Of a DNA stretch of 64,000 bases, positions 52,804-63,894 are shown piece after piece. Numbering within the stretch: position 1 is the first letter of the stretch; each line of letters opens with the position of its first letter. The notes under the pieces were generated by a model, which ran no database searches, was not told where the DNA came from, and saw only the letters and a program-made list of their open reading frames with translations. The position numbers were made by a program, and so were the translations under genes. The stretch is from Phymatolithon calcareum (Eukaryota > Rhodophyta > Florideophyceae > Hapalidiales), in contig OZ345354.1 of NCBI GenBank assembly GCA_977006965.1, forward strand, positions 2,976,001 to 3,040,000, in the 5' to 3' direction.

Positions 52804-55399
52804 GGCATCGGTGTGCGATTCCGCCGAGTAACGCTTTCCAAACCTGGTTAGATGGGAGAAGAGTAATAAGTACGTTGAGGCTCCCTGATGCTGTTATTCA
52901 GAGAAGAATATTGCAGAAATGACTCAAACGGGCCGTGTGGCAAGGGAAAGCAGAGTGACGACAATTAAACACGTGCGCTCCGTGCACCTTCAAGGTGTTG
53001 AAGTGTCCCTACAGGCCCGTTCTTGAATAAAAGCATCGAGACAACTTTGGCCCTTGCTATATTTTGGGCTCTTTATGTAAAATGGGGAAGATTCATGAGG
53101 GGTCCCAACGTTAAAGGACTGGACGTCACAACAAAACCTGTTGCAATACCGCCGATCATCCATCATCATTTCTACGTCTTTCGCGTGAGAGAACAACTTT
53201 GTAGAAATATGCACGGACCGTATTAGCGAAAGTAATTCTGCAAGTAGATTAAATTCTTCTCTACATTCGGCACAAAGGTGTACTTAGTTCTCGCACCCAA
53301 TAAAGAGCAATCCTCGTTTTGTCGGTTTCTTGTTTGCTGCTACGTTTCCGCCTAGGGGTAGCGAACGCGTTCCAAGTCATCATGAATCGCCCTGCACAGA
53401 AACAAAAGTTTCTTTTGGGAAGTATCATCGTTTGAGCACTTTAATAAAGTAGCTGATGGGTATATGCGGGTTTCAAACTTAGGGGTAGATATAATGTAGA
53501 CAGAAAAGAACTGCGCACTCTCGGCACAAGAACATGTACTATGTGCATTTCCTGTAATTCCTACAATCTATTGTAACAGAATTTGTTGCAACAGCTGTTG
53601 CCTAGGCAAGTGGGAATTCGTTACATCAGAAAACAGAGTAATGTAACATTCGCATTGAAGTGCTAAACACTGAAGTATGCAAGGCAGAAATGAATGAAAT
53701 ATTCGCCGTTGGTTGAAATTTTTAATTAGAATTATTTAGTGTATCGTTATTTGGTCCATGTTTGTTATCTTGTGTGGAATATGCAGTGCTTTTTGAGACA
53801 TTGTTCAACTCCGCTATTCCTTTTAAACGTATGACCGCACTAAAAAAATGTAAAGTCAATGATCATTGTGGAATCCAGGCCTTGGGAGCTTTAAAAATAA
53901 ACGAGTAACGTATTCCCTGCTATGAGGTACTTGACGTTTTATTGGACCAACCAAGCGTCATGACGATGGAAATCCAAGTCCCTCCAGAGGCCATTTGGGA
54001 CCATAGCTTGACATTTCACTGGGCCCGCTAGGTCAGTTTTTCAGATGCAATTTCCCGTTCCAGGCCAATTACACCCTCATAAATGTAATTGTACTTCTGG
54101 AGCCGCCGTGACTTGCGATCTGGGGTATTCTGAACGTCTTTCCCGCTCTTCTTTCAAATACCGTCTCGAAGAGGTGATAGCGGCTCTTTCGCCGGCACGA
54201 CAGCAACAGGAAGTGGACTGACATCTGGAATGTGCCTTGAGGAAACCAGAGCAACATTTCGAAGTCTTACCTCACGTGCTGTAACAGAAAACACTCGTTG
54301 AGTCACGCGAAAATCGAGACTTAGACGTTGTTGAGTCTACTTCAAGTCAGGTGTCGCATGATATGCGCAAAACAAATGTTCGTTTTAGAACTTGCAAACT
54401 TTCTCTAGTATTGTACCCCAATTTCCGGTCCTGGGGATAGTTTTAAATTACGCGACCAAGACTCATCTGTAAGAGAGAAATTATCTGTGGACAGTGTTTC
54501 TTTCTTCCTGTCGATACGCTTTGTACCAAAGATTATGCCATCATTTTTGTTTCTTATAGTGCAATTGGTGTCGTCCAGTCTGCTTCGTAAGTTGCTTATC
54601 TAATCTTAGATAAGCAGCTTGAGATTCGGAAATATCTCTTAAGAGATACGAAAAGATATTTCATATTTCCAAATAATGTCTCAAGCGCACAAAAATTCGT
54701 GCTACTGCAATACACGAACATCCGCGTCTTGACTTATTCCACTGGATTTCACGTTCATCTCGGCTTTTTCCGATCCTTCTGCGGTGTCCATATTTTTCAG
54801 AATCACATCGCAAAGACTCGAAATTATTCTTTCGAGGATGTATTATTGTACATCTCAGAATACAGATTTTTTCATCAATCGAAGGGTAGATTATCCCTGA
54901 AACCTTACCACGGCAATTGCTCTCGGTTCAGGACTCTTCTATCCACCACAAGACCAAATGCATGATCTTCATGTTTCGTCGCCTTGCGTAACCTTTGTTG
55001 GCATACGAACGGTGAACATGACTGTATCATGTTCTTTCGGGACAATGCCACGGGATCTACCTCATCTTCTCCTTTGCTGCACCCTGCAGACTGAGACGGA
55101 TTAGCAAAATACCTATTTCAGTAGAACACTACGTGAGTCCCCCTTGCGGTGAAAGCACAGCATCGCAGCCCACGGAACGCAGAATCTTCGTGTTCCTTCT
55201 CCCTGGGCTTATTCGGAATCTTTTCCGAAAATATCACACTGGTTATTATTCAAGTGACTGTCAATTCAGTTAGGAGAGTGCTCTTGTCTCGAACTCCTAG
55301 TTCTGACCTATACCTTGCTTCTCCACAGCCGAAAGAGGATACTAAGACTTTCATTCAGAGAGTGCCATATCCTCTGCTTAAGCTAAATGTGCTTGCCAA
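52804..55399. other. intergenic, no recognisable gene
   Basis: AT-rich. Short frames at 53023-53226 and 54699-54965 have no domain. A 9-bp-stem hairpin (GCTTATCTA/TAGATAAGC) lies near 54593 and a nearby ATCTCTTAAGAGAT palindrome follows at about 54635. Confidence 0.45.
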
Positions 55400-56125
55400 A
55401 TGAGTGAAAATCACAGAAAGACTTCGGCATGGTCCTTGCCTTCAGAACAGCACCGGGACGACGTCTCGTGGGTTTTCGGATACCCACCTGCGCAACATCA
55501 GCATACACATCCCTCGCGTCTGTGCATGACGCTGGACGACGGTTCATCTAAGGATGGCATGGTGACGAATAATGTAAGAAGAGAAATTTCAGGACGTTCG
55601 CAACAGTTGTCCCGAACTGAACCTTCAATTTCTGCCATGCTCCCTTCACCGGCGCAATGTCCAATTTCTGCAATTGTAAGCAATCGTAATAACCATGGAA
55701 TCATTGCCACAGAACGTTACGCAGTGCAAAAAGTTGAACCGACAACAACGCCAGTGAGTAATGCGATTACATTTAAACTAGGAGTTGCATCGACAGCTAC
55801 AGTCGGTGCATCCACGAGATCGTTGACGCTGAAAGAACGCCGAGCAATGAGACGAGACAAGAGACGCCAATCAGCGGCAGAACAGGCAGCTCATCGACTT
55901 TCTTTAGGAGCAAACGATATGAAACGGGTAAGATCGGAGGCGGAGAATACGGCGATTGAAAAGCGGATCAGAAATAGGGAAAGTGTGGAAAGATGCCGAG
56001 AGAGAAAGAGACGTCGTGTTGAGAAGTTGCAGTGCGAGTGCAAGGAACTCGAGAGAGAGAATGCAATTGTGAAAGCACTGCTCAGTCGACTTGAATCACT
56101 TATGTCGACTCAGAAATCGGACTGA
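55400..56125 (+). CDS. bZIP transcription factor
   Basis: 241 residues, single exon. The basic region has N192-R-E-S-V-E-R-C-R then ERKRRRVEKL, followed by a zipper with leucine or hydrophobic heptads (CKELERENAIVKALLSRLESL). Before it is an RAMRRDKRRQSAAEQAAHRL block. The N-terminal half is S/T/P-rich without fold. Same subfamily as 43627-44583 (opposite strand, 11 kb away). C-terminus ends ten residues after the zipper. Transcription factor function is clear, target genes unknown. Confidence 0.88.
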   Translation: MSENHRKTSAWSLPSEQHRDDVSWVFGYPPAQHQHTHPSRLCMTLDDGSSKDGMVTNNVRREISGRSQQLSRTEPSISAMLPSPAQCPISAIVSNRNNHGIIATERYAVQKVEPTTTPVSNAITFKLGVASTATVGASTRSLTLKERRAMRRDKRRQSAAEQAAHRLSLGANDMKRVRSEAENTAIEKRIRNRESVERCRERKRRRVEKLQCECKELERENAIVKALLSRLESLMSTQKSD

Positions 56126-56986
56126 ATGCTGTCAACAGGCAGCAGTCAGTACTCCGCTCACAGACAAGATGCTAAGCCTCTTTTCGCTACAGTGAAGAGC
56201 ATGTTTCCGATGGTAATCTCTCTGCAGAAGAGAAGTAGCTAGACATAGCACGTCTGACTACATTATCTAGAATGACAATAAATAGCTTGGCAGGTATGAA
56301 ATATGCGCATCCTCGCTCCACACAACCATTGAGGTTGGGCGTAGACTTTTGCGTCTAACTTAGACAATGTGAATACCATACTATGCTTCCTTGTCTGCGA
56401 ACTAAAGCCTGTGGTAAACATATCCAAACGGAGCGCACATGCCTTGCGAATGCAAGCGTTGGAGAAGGATCGAGCATACAGTCAATACTGAGCAATCTTG
56501 AAACACGAGCGAAATTGCTCTCGTTGGAAACTGCAACCTGTTTGAGTGTCTGCTAAACAAGGGGAGCACAAATCAGTGCGTGGTCGGGAAGTGCAGGCAT
56601 GCCACATCTTCCGCTTGTCGCAGAGGCAGTCGTCCAAGTCGCGCATATGTTTTGACTTCCAGAAGGATGTGCATGAAAAAAATTGGCGTTGCCATGGAAC
56701 GATGTCATCTGTCAAGAAAAGCGTACATTTAGCGTAGAATTTACTGGAGACATGGCACATGGGATACAAGAGTATTGCAATGGGTGGTGCGAATGCCGGG
56801 AGCAAAATAGGAAGTAAAAAGACTAATGGTGATCCTGACAGCGCTCACAAACCAGCGCAGTGGTACTGCTGCAACGCTCGATTGCCGCCCCGTAAATAGC
56901 GCCATCTGACTGCCGTCCCAGTTGAATCACTGTACAACGCGCCGGCCCCGCTCGCGGGGCATGAACAAAAGGACGCACACCATCGC
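56126..56986. other. intergenic, no recognisable gene
   Basis: 3' flanks of the convergent bZIP and CENH3 genes. Nothing else seen. Confidence 0.4.
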
Positions 56987-57560
56987 TCAGAGAAACGCAG
57001 CAGGATCAAGTCTCACCCCCCGAATGCGCCTAGCAAGCTGTATATCCCTCGGCATAATAGTGACCCGCTTCGCATGCATAGCGCAAATATTAGCATCATC
57101 CAGCAAGTTGATCAAAAAGTCCTCAGCGCTCGTCTGCAGCGCCTCGATAGCATCTACGCGCCATCTGTCACAAGAAGTCAGACTACCTGTCGCCGAATTC
57201 CAGCTATTGCGCGCGCGCTTGGATAACATACCTGAGCGAGTGATGAAAAATCTGAGAAACCTCGCGAACAAGCCTTGCAAAAGGCAGCTTGCGAATGAGC
57301 AGCGTGGTAGTGCGCTGATACTTGCGAATCTCCATGAGGGCACGCGTGCCCGGCCGGAAGCGGTGCGGCTTGCGCGGCGTGCCGGACTCTCGCCGCGCGC
57401 GCCGCAGCGCAGACGCCGTCAGCGCCGGCACGTCGCGCATCACGGCCGCGGAGGCCGGCGTGCGGCGCGGCGCGCTCTTCCGCGCCCCGCGACGCGCCTT
57501 CGGGCCGCCCACTGTGCCTGCGCCGCTGCTCGCGCTGCGCGGTTGGCGGGCCGTGGCCAT
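56987..57560 (-). CDS. CENH3: centromeric histone H3 variant (CENH3/CENP-A), two exons
   Basis: Exons 57232-57560 and 56987-57164, intron 57165-57231 (67 nt, GTATGT…GACAG); 168 residues. The ATG at 57560 is preferred over one at 57644. The histone fold starts [17 protein letters not shown] (about 66), with [14 protein letters not shown], and ends [20 protein letters not shown]. The N-tail (1-60) is unlike the conserved ARTKQTARKS start of canonical H3. At the H3 position F84 there is a tryptophan (W111), as in most CENP-A proteins; the intron falls exactly before it. Canonical H3 residues are also changed in loop 1 and the C-terminus runs ten residues past RRIRG. It would replace H3 in centromere nucleosomes and mark kinetochores. 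The variant call is strong; loop 1 shows no extra residues, which is atypical. Confidence 0.88.
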
Positions 57561-57994
57561 TTTGGCAGGCTGATTCCCGGCGCAGAATTCAAAAAGCACG
57601 AGCGAGCGAACGCGGATGAGAGCGTCACTGCCGAGCTGTTGCACTTCGTGCGAGCAAAGGAGCGCTTGGAAACACGGACGAGGTAGAAGGTTGTTTGTTT
57701 TCCGTTTGCACTCTTTCGGTGACTTGTCATATTTATTTAAATTTTATTGCAAAAAATATCAGAAAATTAATCACACGTGGCAATCTGGCAGTTTCTGATC
57801 CTTTGACGCATGCATTGCGCGGGATCAAAATGATTCGGTGACCTTTCTTGGCCTTCCGACCGTGCAGGCCGCATCTGGCGTAGTATTTCTATATTGAACA
57901 TCACATCGTGCATTTTGTCTTTCGATTCAAATCTGGCCTTCCCGCCGTCACCATCGCACGCTCTCCGATCGGCTCCAGCAAGATGGAAGCGACT

Positions 57995-58360
57995 CTATCG
58001 CACTGCTCTGTGCGTTCCTCGATTAGCGGTGCGGGCAAGGATGGCACGTCTCTGTGCTCGACGTGATGTGACAGATTGCGTGCAGCGGGATTTTTTCACC
58101 GCTCTTGCATTCGACCGTAACCTGCGCCGATGAGTCCCTGACAATCCGACGCGGGCAGTGACGAAGGTTTCAGCAATCTCCGGTGAAGTATCGCGGTGCA
58201 TGGCGTAAATCAGAAGATGCAGGTCGCAGGGCAGCGGTGCGGGCGCGGCGACCGTGGCCGTGACGCGAACTTTTGGAGGCACTGGCTTTTCCTGCTGTTG
58301 AGCGGTGTCCTGCGTTGGACGCTTGCATTTCGACTTCTTCGAGCATGCACGTGGCGCCAA
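57995..58360 (-). CDS. possible small basic protein, unknown
   Basis: 121 codons, start MAPRACSKKSK, very basic N- and C-termini with a short folded-looking middle (CDLHLLIYAMHRDTSPEIAE). Codon use is GC-rich like the neighbouring genes. It lies 435 bp upstream of CENH3 on the same strand. No domain recognised; the last third may be read past an unseen splice donor. Confidence 0.35.
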   Translation of the reverse strand: MAPRACSKKSKCKRPTQDTAQQQEKPVPPKVRVTATVAAPAPLPCDLHLLIYAMHRDTSPEIAETFVTARVGLSGTHRRRLRSNARAVKKSRCTQSVTSRRAQRRAILARTANRGTHRAVR

Positions 58361-60962
58361 TCGACCTCTCGTCCGCCTCCTAATTTATTGTGCACCATTC
58401 CGTGCTTGGACGGCGATTGCAACATTTTGAACTGCAGCAGCAGCTTCCGCCTTTCATTTTGCTCCGCTACGTTGCAACTCGATGTCGGGAGAGCCGCGCT
58501 GGTTCCCACGCGTTGCTACAGAAAGCTGTGCTTGTCACTTATTCCAGCACGTCAACCGGAAGCATCTGTTCATTTTGCACTGGTGTGCAGACTAGTGCAA
58601 ACATCGTAAACGGGATAGGTTGTGTTGGCCCGATACTATCTGGGATGCATATCATTTCGCAACGGTCGATCGGCAAAATTATTTTGAGGAAATTACTAGA
58701 ATGACCACGAAGTTTGCTGTACAGTACACTCACATTTGCGCCTCATTCCACTCACAGAGAAGCAGATGCAATTTCTGAACAAATGTACACACACACACGC
58801 ACGATCAGCATTCCGTTCGAGCTTCGCATTCTGCATTACCCTGCACTTTGCCATGCCGTCCACCTTGTACTCTCTCACATCTACCCACAAATTGACCCCA
58901 TCTTCGGCTTGTTGCACAAAGTCGGAGCACACCATTGCCGCTAAGCACCACGCCGTCCGCCGGATGAAAGATCACATTGTCGCCCCTAACCACCGACTTT
59001 CTCATGTCTTTGACTGAAAACGATGTTGGTCGACGATATATGTCGTAAAGAACAACAGCTGTATCTGGTCGCCACCTGTGACGACCTATTCGTCGCACTT
59101 CTATATGTTCACGATTGTCTCTCTACAACGTCTGCGTGCGGCAGCGGGTGCGGGTTTCTGCTATTCTGTTCCTCTGCGTTCGTCTTCAAGAATGTCATGC
59201 AGGCACGAGAGACACCGCCTTCATGTGTGCCGCGGTCTTTCTGGCACCTTCTCATTAATGACTATATCCAGTTGCGACCGTCTCGTCAGGGCGCCATTCA
59301 TTTCGTAAATGCAACGCGGTATTGAAGTCTTCCGTTTTGGTTCCCGTTCAAGTTTTCTTTCCGCCTTTTTCTCCATCGTCCCGTCTGCATGATCTCGCAT
59401 CACTGTTCAACCCAGGGATATCGCAGTCACTACGTCCTTTTCGTCCTTTGTCGCTCGTGGTCGACATCATTCTTCTGCCACTGTGGGCGTGGGCCATAAC
59501 ACCTCAACTCCAGCCATCGAGCTGCCGGGCTCTCCGTACAGCAGTATTGAGCTACCGTCGCACAACGAGTCGAAATTTTGCACGACGCTTTGCGCACCTC
59601 AATTGTGAAATGTCCGCTGCGAGGTTTCTAAATTCTACGTGCTTTTTTCTCGCGGGAAATGTCTGATCTACTATGTTCCGCCTACGATTTCAATCACGTC
59701 CTTGAATAATTTCAACATCCCTTTGCCCTGGTCTCAGCGTTTCGTCCTCACGTCGACCTGTCGTCCACGTTTGATACAGCGTGCTGGTTGTTCCCGTCGT
59801 TAAACTTGTGCGACAATTGACTATCTCTCCCGCAGCTGAGAGAAAGTTACGACACGTGCGCAACGCCGAACTTTTCGTGTGCAACATGCCTTCGTGTCCG
59901 TCTTCGGACATCTTCAAACGTTTCCCTTGTTGGTGAAACACTGGGACCGGACAGCTCTCGGCAGAAGTCGGTGTTACATGGGACTGCTGAATTCTACGTA
60001 GTACCTTTGCAACAACGACGGCGCAAAAAACCCTGCATGCGCTCATTAATGTGCAGCACGTTCACTAAGGGTCACCATGACGCGCGAACGGGCCTCAAGC
60101 TGCTCGTATAGAAGGTAGCTTGAGAAGACGATTTGTCATTGACAGTGCCCTTCACGTTTTCAGCATCGCCTCGAATTCTCACACTTGCGTCGAACGATGC
60201 GCATTCGCCAAACTGATATCGCTGGCTTGTGCCTCCAAGTCACTGTCTGCATCAGTTTGGGGAAGCGATTAACATGTAAAGGCCGCGCTCTTCGCATTTA
60301 CAAACGTTATATTGAATTAGATCATCGCACGGAAAGCATGGAGCACACAACCACAGTTTGGTACATCGTCGACAAAGTTCCCATCCGGTTTATCTCGGCA
60401 ACATTTACAGCAATTTTGGCAGGCGCCGTTGTCCCACAGTTGCGTGCAACGTTGCGAAAATGATCATTTCGTCAACATGTTTATTTCCGGTTGTCACCGA
60501 GTAGGTTGAACTTGACAGCTCTACGATGATCGCTTTCTTTCGTATCGCCAAATTTTCCACCCCAATGGTATCGCGCTACCTTGAGTTCATTGATAATGTG
60601 CTTGAAAGCAACGCTTTCTAACACGATTCGGTACAGATGGCATTCTCGGGAGATCTGCCAAGATCTCATCCCATATTGAAGGGCTGTTCATCGATGGAAA
60701 AACCTGTGTTGTGCAGTGTTCTTAGCCGTTTCTTTTGACATTGATGATGGGCGTTGCGGTCTCTGACTCGAATTTGGAATTGTCGTGAGGTCTATTTACG
60801 TAACTGGCAAAACGTGCCCAGTCCCTCCCAATCATCATCATGAAATGGAAACGTATTCCTAGACGAGAGCTCTGGAAGAACTACAAATGCAGATGCCTAT
60901 CTTAAACTAGAAGAGGATAGGCGCTCTTGCGTGTGCCAGATGCAGAGACACGACGGCAAGCC
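58361..60962. other. intergenic, unassigned
   Basis: Many overlapping short frames, none with a recognised domain (for example minus 58805-59098 and plus 59322-59666). The 59100-60100 stretch is C/T-rich. Confidence 0.35.
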
Positions 60963-62066
60963 TTAGCGACGTGCAGTACACATATCGGGGATCCGATGAG
61001 TGGAGGACGAAAATCTGTCTCGTACATATCCATTCACGAACTCGTTCTCCCGAATTAGAGAGTCGTTGTCCTTATCCAACTTAACAAACTCATCCAAGGC
61101 GAGATCGGGATGAAATCCGATGGGGACGTCGAGCCAATGGAGTGCGTCTTGAAACTGTGTAAATGTCAAATATCCGGTGTTTGCACAATCAGCGTGTTGG
61201 AACACTAGTCGAGCGTTGCTTTCAGAAGCAAGGTCGTTAACAATTAAAGAAGGTCCACCCGGACCACTATGCAACACCCTTGGTTCGATGTCTTCAGTGT
61301 TTTGGGAACGGTGAAGGATCGGTGCAGCCGCGTTCAAAACACACAAATCAGATTGCGATGTACTATTCGGATAGTCTACCGGGAAGAGACTAGCAGACGA
61401 AGATTCCTCGTAGCTAAGTGACGGAGATTGCTGAGGCATCGAATCATCGTGATTCGGATAGGTGGCCGGAGAGTGTCCAGCTTCCTGAACGTCCGAAGGA
61501 AAAGACAGTACAGTCGGGACAAAGATAATGCCAAAGATCGGGTGTTGGTACGGCGAGTATAACACTTGCGCAGGCGGCAGAAATGTGTTCGGGAGTTGTA
61601 GCTCTCTTTCTTCAGCTGGCTGTATGGGACACTGGTGGTCCACGTCTGTCGGCGTTAGCGGCACTACAGCCGCGTTCGGGCTCATTGGGTGGAATCCATG
61701 CCGAACGTAGACATTCGAAATGGTTTGGCGAGAACCGGGATTGGCATCGAAAGCACGATTTTCGATGCTTCGGGCTATTGGTTGCACCTGTGACAAGCCG
61801 AAGGGCTGCTGCGTGCGCAGCCGTTGCTCTGTCACATACTCGGATGCGACCATGTCTTGTGCTCTGGAGTATGGTGACAATGAAGCCCAATCCTGTGCCC
61901 ATGGTAAAGATTGGACAGCGTGCGTCTCTGGTTGATGCGTGGAGTGCCTTGGAGTGGTTTGCTGTATCTCGGTTTGATCCAGAAATCTCTCATCCGTAAA
62001 CAGCATATCTGGAGGTACAGGCACGCTTGATGGACCTGGCGAAGCAGGATCCTGAAATTGAGACAT
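60963..62066 (-). CDS. EF-hand calcium-binding protein with disordered N-terminus
   Basis: 367 residues, single exon. Residues 1-270 are low-complexity (P, S, Q, T), with no fold visible. The C-terminus has a pair of EF-hands. The second loop is canonical: D331-K-D-N-D-S-L-I-R-E-N-E342. The first (DCANTGYLTFTQF, about 297-309) lacks the acidic residues at positions 3, 5 and 12 and probably does not bind calcium. Such a pair usually senses calcium and regulates a partner. No partner domain is attached. A 44-bp perfect palindrome is 156 bp upstream of the start. Confidence 0.8.
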   Translation of the reverse strand: MSQFQDPASPGPSSVPVPPDMLFTDERFLDQTEIQQTTPRHSTHQPETHAVQSLPWAQDWASLSPYSRAQDMVASEYVTEQRLRTQQPFGLSQVQPIARSIENRAFDANPGSRQTISNVYVRHGFHPMSPNAAVVPLTPTDVDHQCPIQPAEERELQLPNTFLPPAQVLYSPYQHPIFGIIFVPTVLSFPSDVQEAGHSPATYPNHDDSMPQQSPSLSYEESSSASLFPVDYPNSTSQSDLCVLNAAAPILHRSQNTEDIEPRVLHSGPGGPSLIVNDLASESNARLVFQHADCANTGYLTFTQFQDALHWLDVPIGFHPDLALDEFVKLDKDNDSLIRENEFVNGYVRDRFSSSTHRIPDMCTARR

Positions 62067-62221
62067 GATGAAACCGGAAGGAGTTGAAGTTGTTCGGACC
62101 AGCGTCTTGGAGGCTCAGGTCTGTTGCTCGTTTCATTTTAGAGCATAGGTGCTCTATATAAGCAAGTTTACCATGTTGTCGAGAGTCCGGCTCCTGGCGT
62201 TTGCGAAATCAATTCTAGAAT

Positions 62222-62265
62222 AAAACGGATCGTGGCGACGCAGCTGCGTCGCCACGATCCGTTTT
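62222..62265. repeat. perfect 44-bp palindrome
   Basis: Arms of 22 bp without a loop, centre CAG|CTG: AAAACGGATCGTGGCGACG… and its exact complement. GC-rich stem ending in a T run, so it would form a very stable hairpin in RNA or cruciform in DNA. Confidence 0.95.
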
Positions 62266-62269
62266 TTCA

Positions 62270-62325
62270 CTTTCCCCTTGCCACGCTTCGTGGTTGGACT
62301 GCAAACATGCGTGGCAGGGGGAAAG
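62270..62325. repeat. 17-bp inverted repeat with 22-nt loop
   Basis: CTTTCCCCTTGCCACGC at 62270-62286 and GCGTGGCAGGGGGAAAG at 62309-62325, one mismatch. Starts 4 bp after the perfect palindrome. Confidence 0.85.
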
Positions 62326-62410
62326 CACTCTTGTGGTTGGTTACTGCAATATCATACTGCTCGACGAGAGCCAATAGGAAATTCCAACTTCTTTGTTTTC
62401 CAGTCTGACC

Positions 62411-62612
62411 ATCATCTGGAACTTGGTACTGGTGCCGATGGCACGTACACGCACGCAATTCGGCACAGGCACATTAAAATTTTTAAGCAAGAAACACTTC
62501 TGCTAAGTAACGATTCGGCACTACACGTGTAACTCGTGTTGTGCCGAATAGTTACTTAGCAGAAGTGTTTCTTGCTTAAAATTTTAAGTGTGACTCTGCC
62601 GAATTGCATACA
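62411..62612. repeat. foldback element, family member 2
   Basis: Same family as 40972-41224: ATCATCTGGAACTTGG, CACGTACACGCACGCAATTC, GGCACAGGCACATTAAAAT, AAGCAAGAAACACTT and their inverted counterparts, with a similar GTGTTGTGCCGAAT right arm. The distal part of the right arm is missing. Confidence 0.82.
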
Positions 62613-62647
62613 CGATCATACTACCAATGATTGGTAGTATGATCGTG
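62611..62647. repeat. perfect hairpin, 17-bp stem, 3-nt loop
   Basis: CACGATCATACTACCAA, loop TGA, then TTGGTAGTATGATCGTG. It replaces the end of the foldback right arm. Confidence 0.9.
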
Positions 62648-63148
62648 CAGACCAGCGCTGGTACTAGGGATAGGACCTGTCCAGTTCCAATCCATTCCAG
62701 TTGTAACTGCACCGGAATTAAACGGATTTTTTAGCCTCCCTTTCTAACATGTGATTTTTTTCGCCTAATATTTGGAAAAAATCTGGAAATAAAATACTTG
62801 ATTTCGGATCAAATCTGGATCTATATTGGTCACAATCATGCATTTTCCCTCGAAATTGGGCACAAAATCCAAAGTTTTTCTTCATATTTCGCACTTTTAA
62901 GGAAATTTTTTAATTTTTGAAAGTGTTACGGCCCAAAGATGCTTCTGTTTTTGAACTGCATTGGATTGGGGGCTCTGTACTCATGGATTGGATGGAATGT
63001 GGATCAAAAATAAGCTCTCTTTACGGCACTGGATGGAATCTGGATTTCAAATTAGCTGTTTTCTGGATCCTGGATGGACCAATATCCATCCGATCCTACC
63101 TCTTGCTGGCACTGCCAGTGCTGGTCTGTCTGGGAGGGGCAACATTGA
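62648..63148. other. intergenic, AT-rich, no gene
   Basis: Nothing recognised; a 90-codon frame at 62917-63189 has no domain and runs into the PIF-like repeat. Confidence 0.4.
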
Positions 63149-63465
63149 GGCCCGGTCTATACGCGAACAAATCTGTTCATGTTCGCTAATTCGTATCATA
63201 GCATAAAACTTGCCGTCTTACAATTGGCTGTCGTGAACTTCGAGACGGCGCATTTGAACATTTCAACGGCGCATTTGAACAGATTTGGAGACCTCCGAAG
63301 TTGCGGGAAAGAGGTTAACTTTGCTTGTCTGCTCGAGTTGCCCGCCATTTTACTAATTGGCGCGAAATTAGAACCTTGCTCCCCCTTGAAATTGCGCTTC
63401 GAAGATTGTTCTGTGCTAGTGGTCGTCATAGCAGCATCCGCTTGGCGCCGCACAGTACAGCATGG
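63149..63465 (+). mobile_element. PIF/Harbinger-like element, 3'-truncated copy
   Basis: Over 95% identical by eye to 45943-46281. Only two of the three 21-bp GGCGCATTTGAACA units are present. Similarity ends at CAGCATGG and the right terminal repeat is absent. Confidence 0.85.
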
Positions 63466-63894
63466 AACACTATGATCATGAAATTGAGATTTAAATCAGA
63501 AATTGAGATTTGTTACATACTTGTCAAATAGCTGTCACAATGTATCATACGTTTCATAATTTTGCTAGATTGGTTCATTTCATTTCGTTTCTTCTGTATC
63601 ATATTTGTATGCTCCTCTGTAATACGTTATTACTAAAAACTCTTGAACATCGATCGGTATTCATTGCTCGACATACGAACGGCATCGCCCGTTCGTCCTG
63701 AACAACATCCGTACTCGAAGAATGCGAGCCTCAATGAGAAACAAGAGCAATGTGTCTACGCTTGCTTCCAGAAAAATCCTTTCGCAATAAAAACTTAACG
63801 CCCTATCAAGTCCCATTGCAGACACGGAACCCTATGCCTCTATTTGTCCTTCCCTACGCCCCCTTCAATACTCCCCAAAACGCTGCGTAGAATC

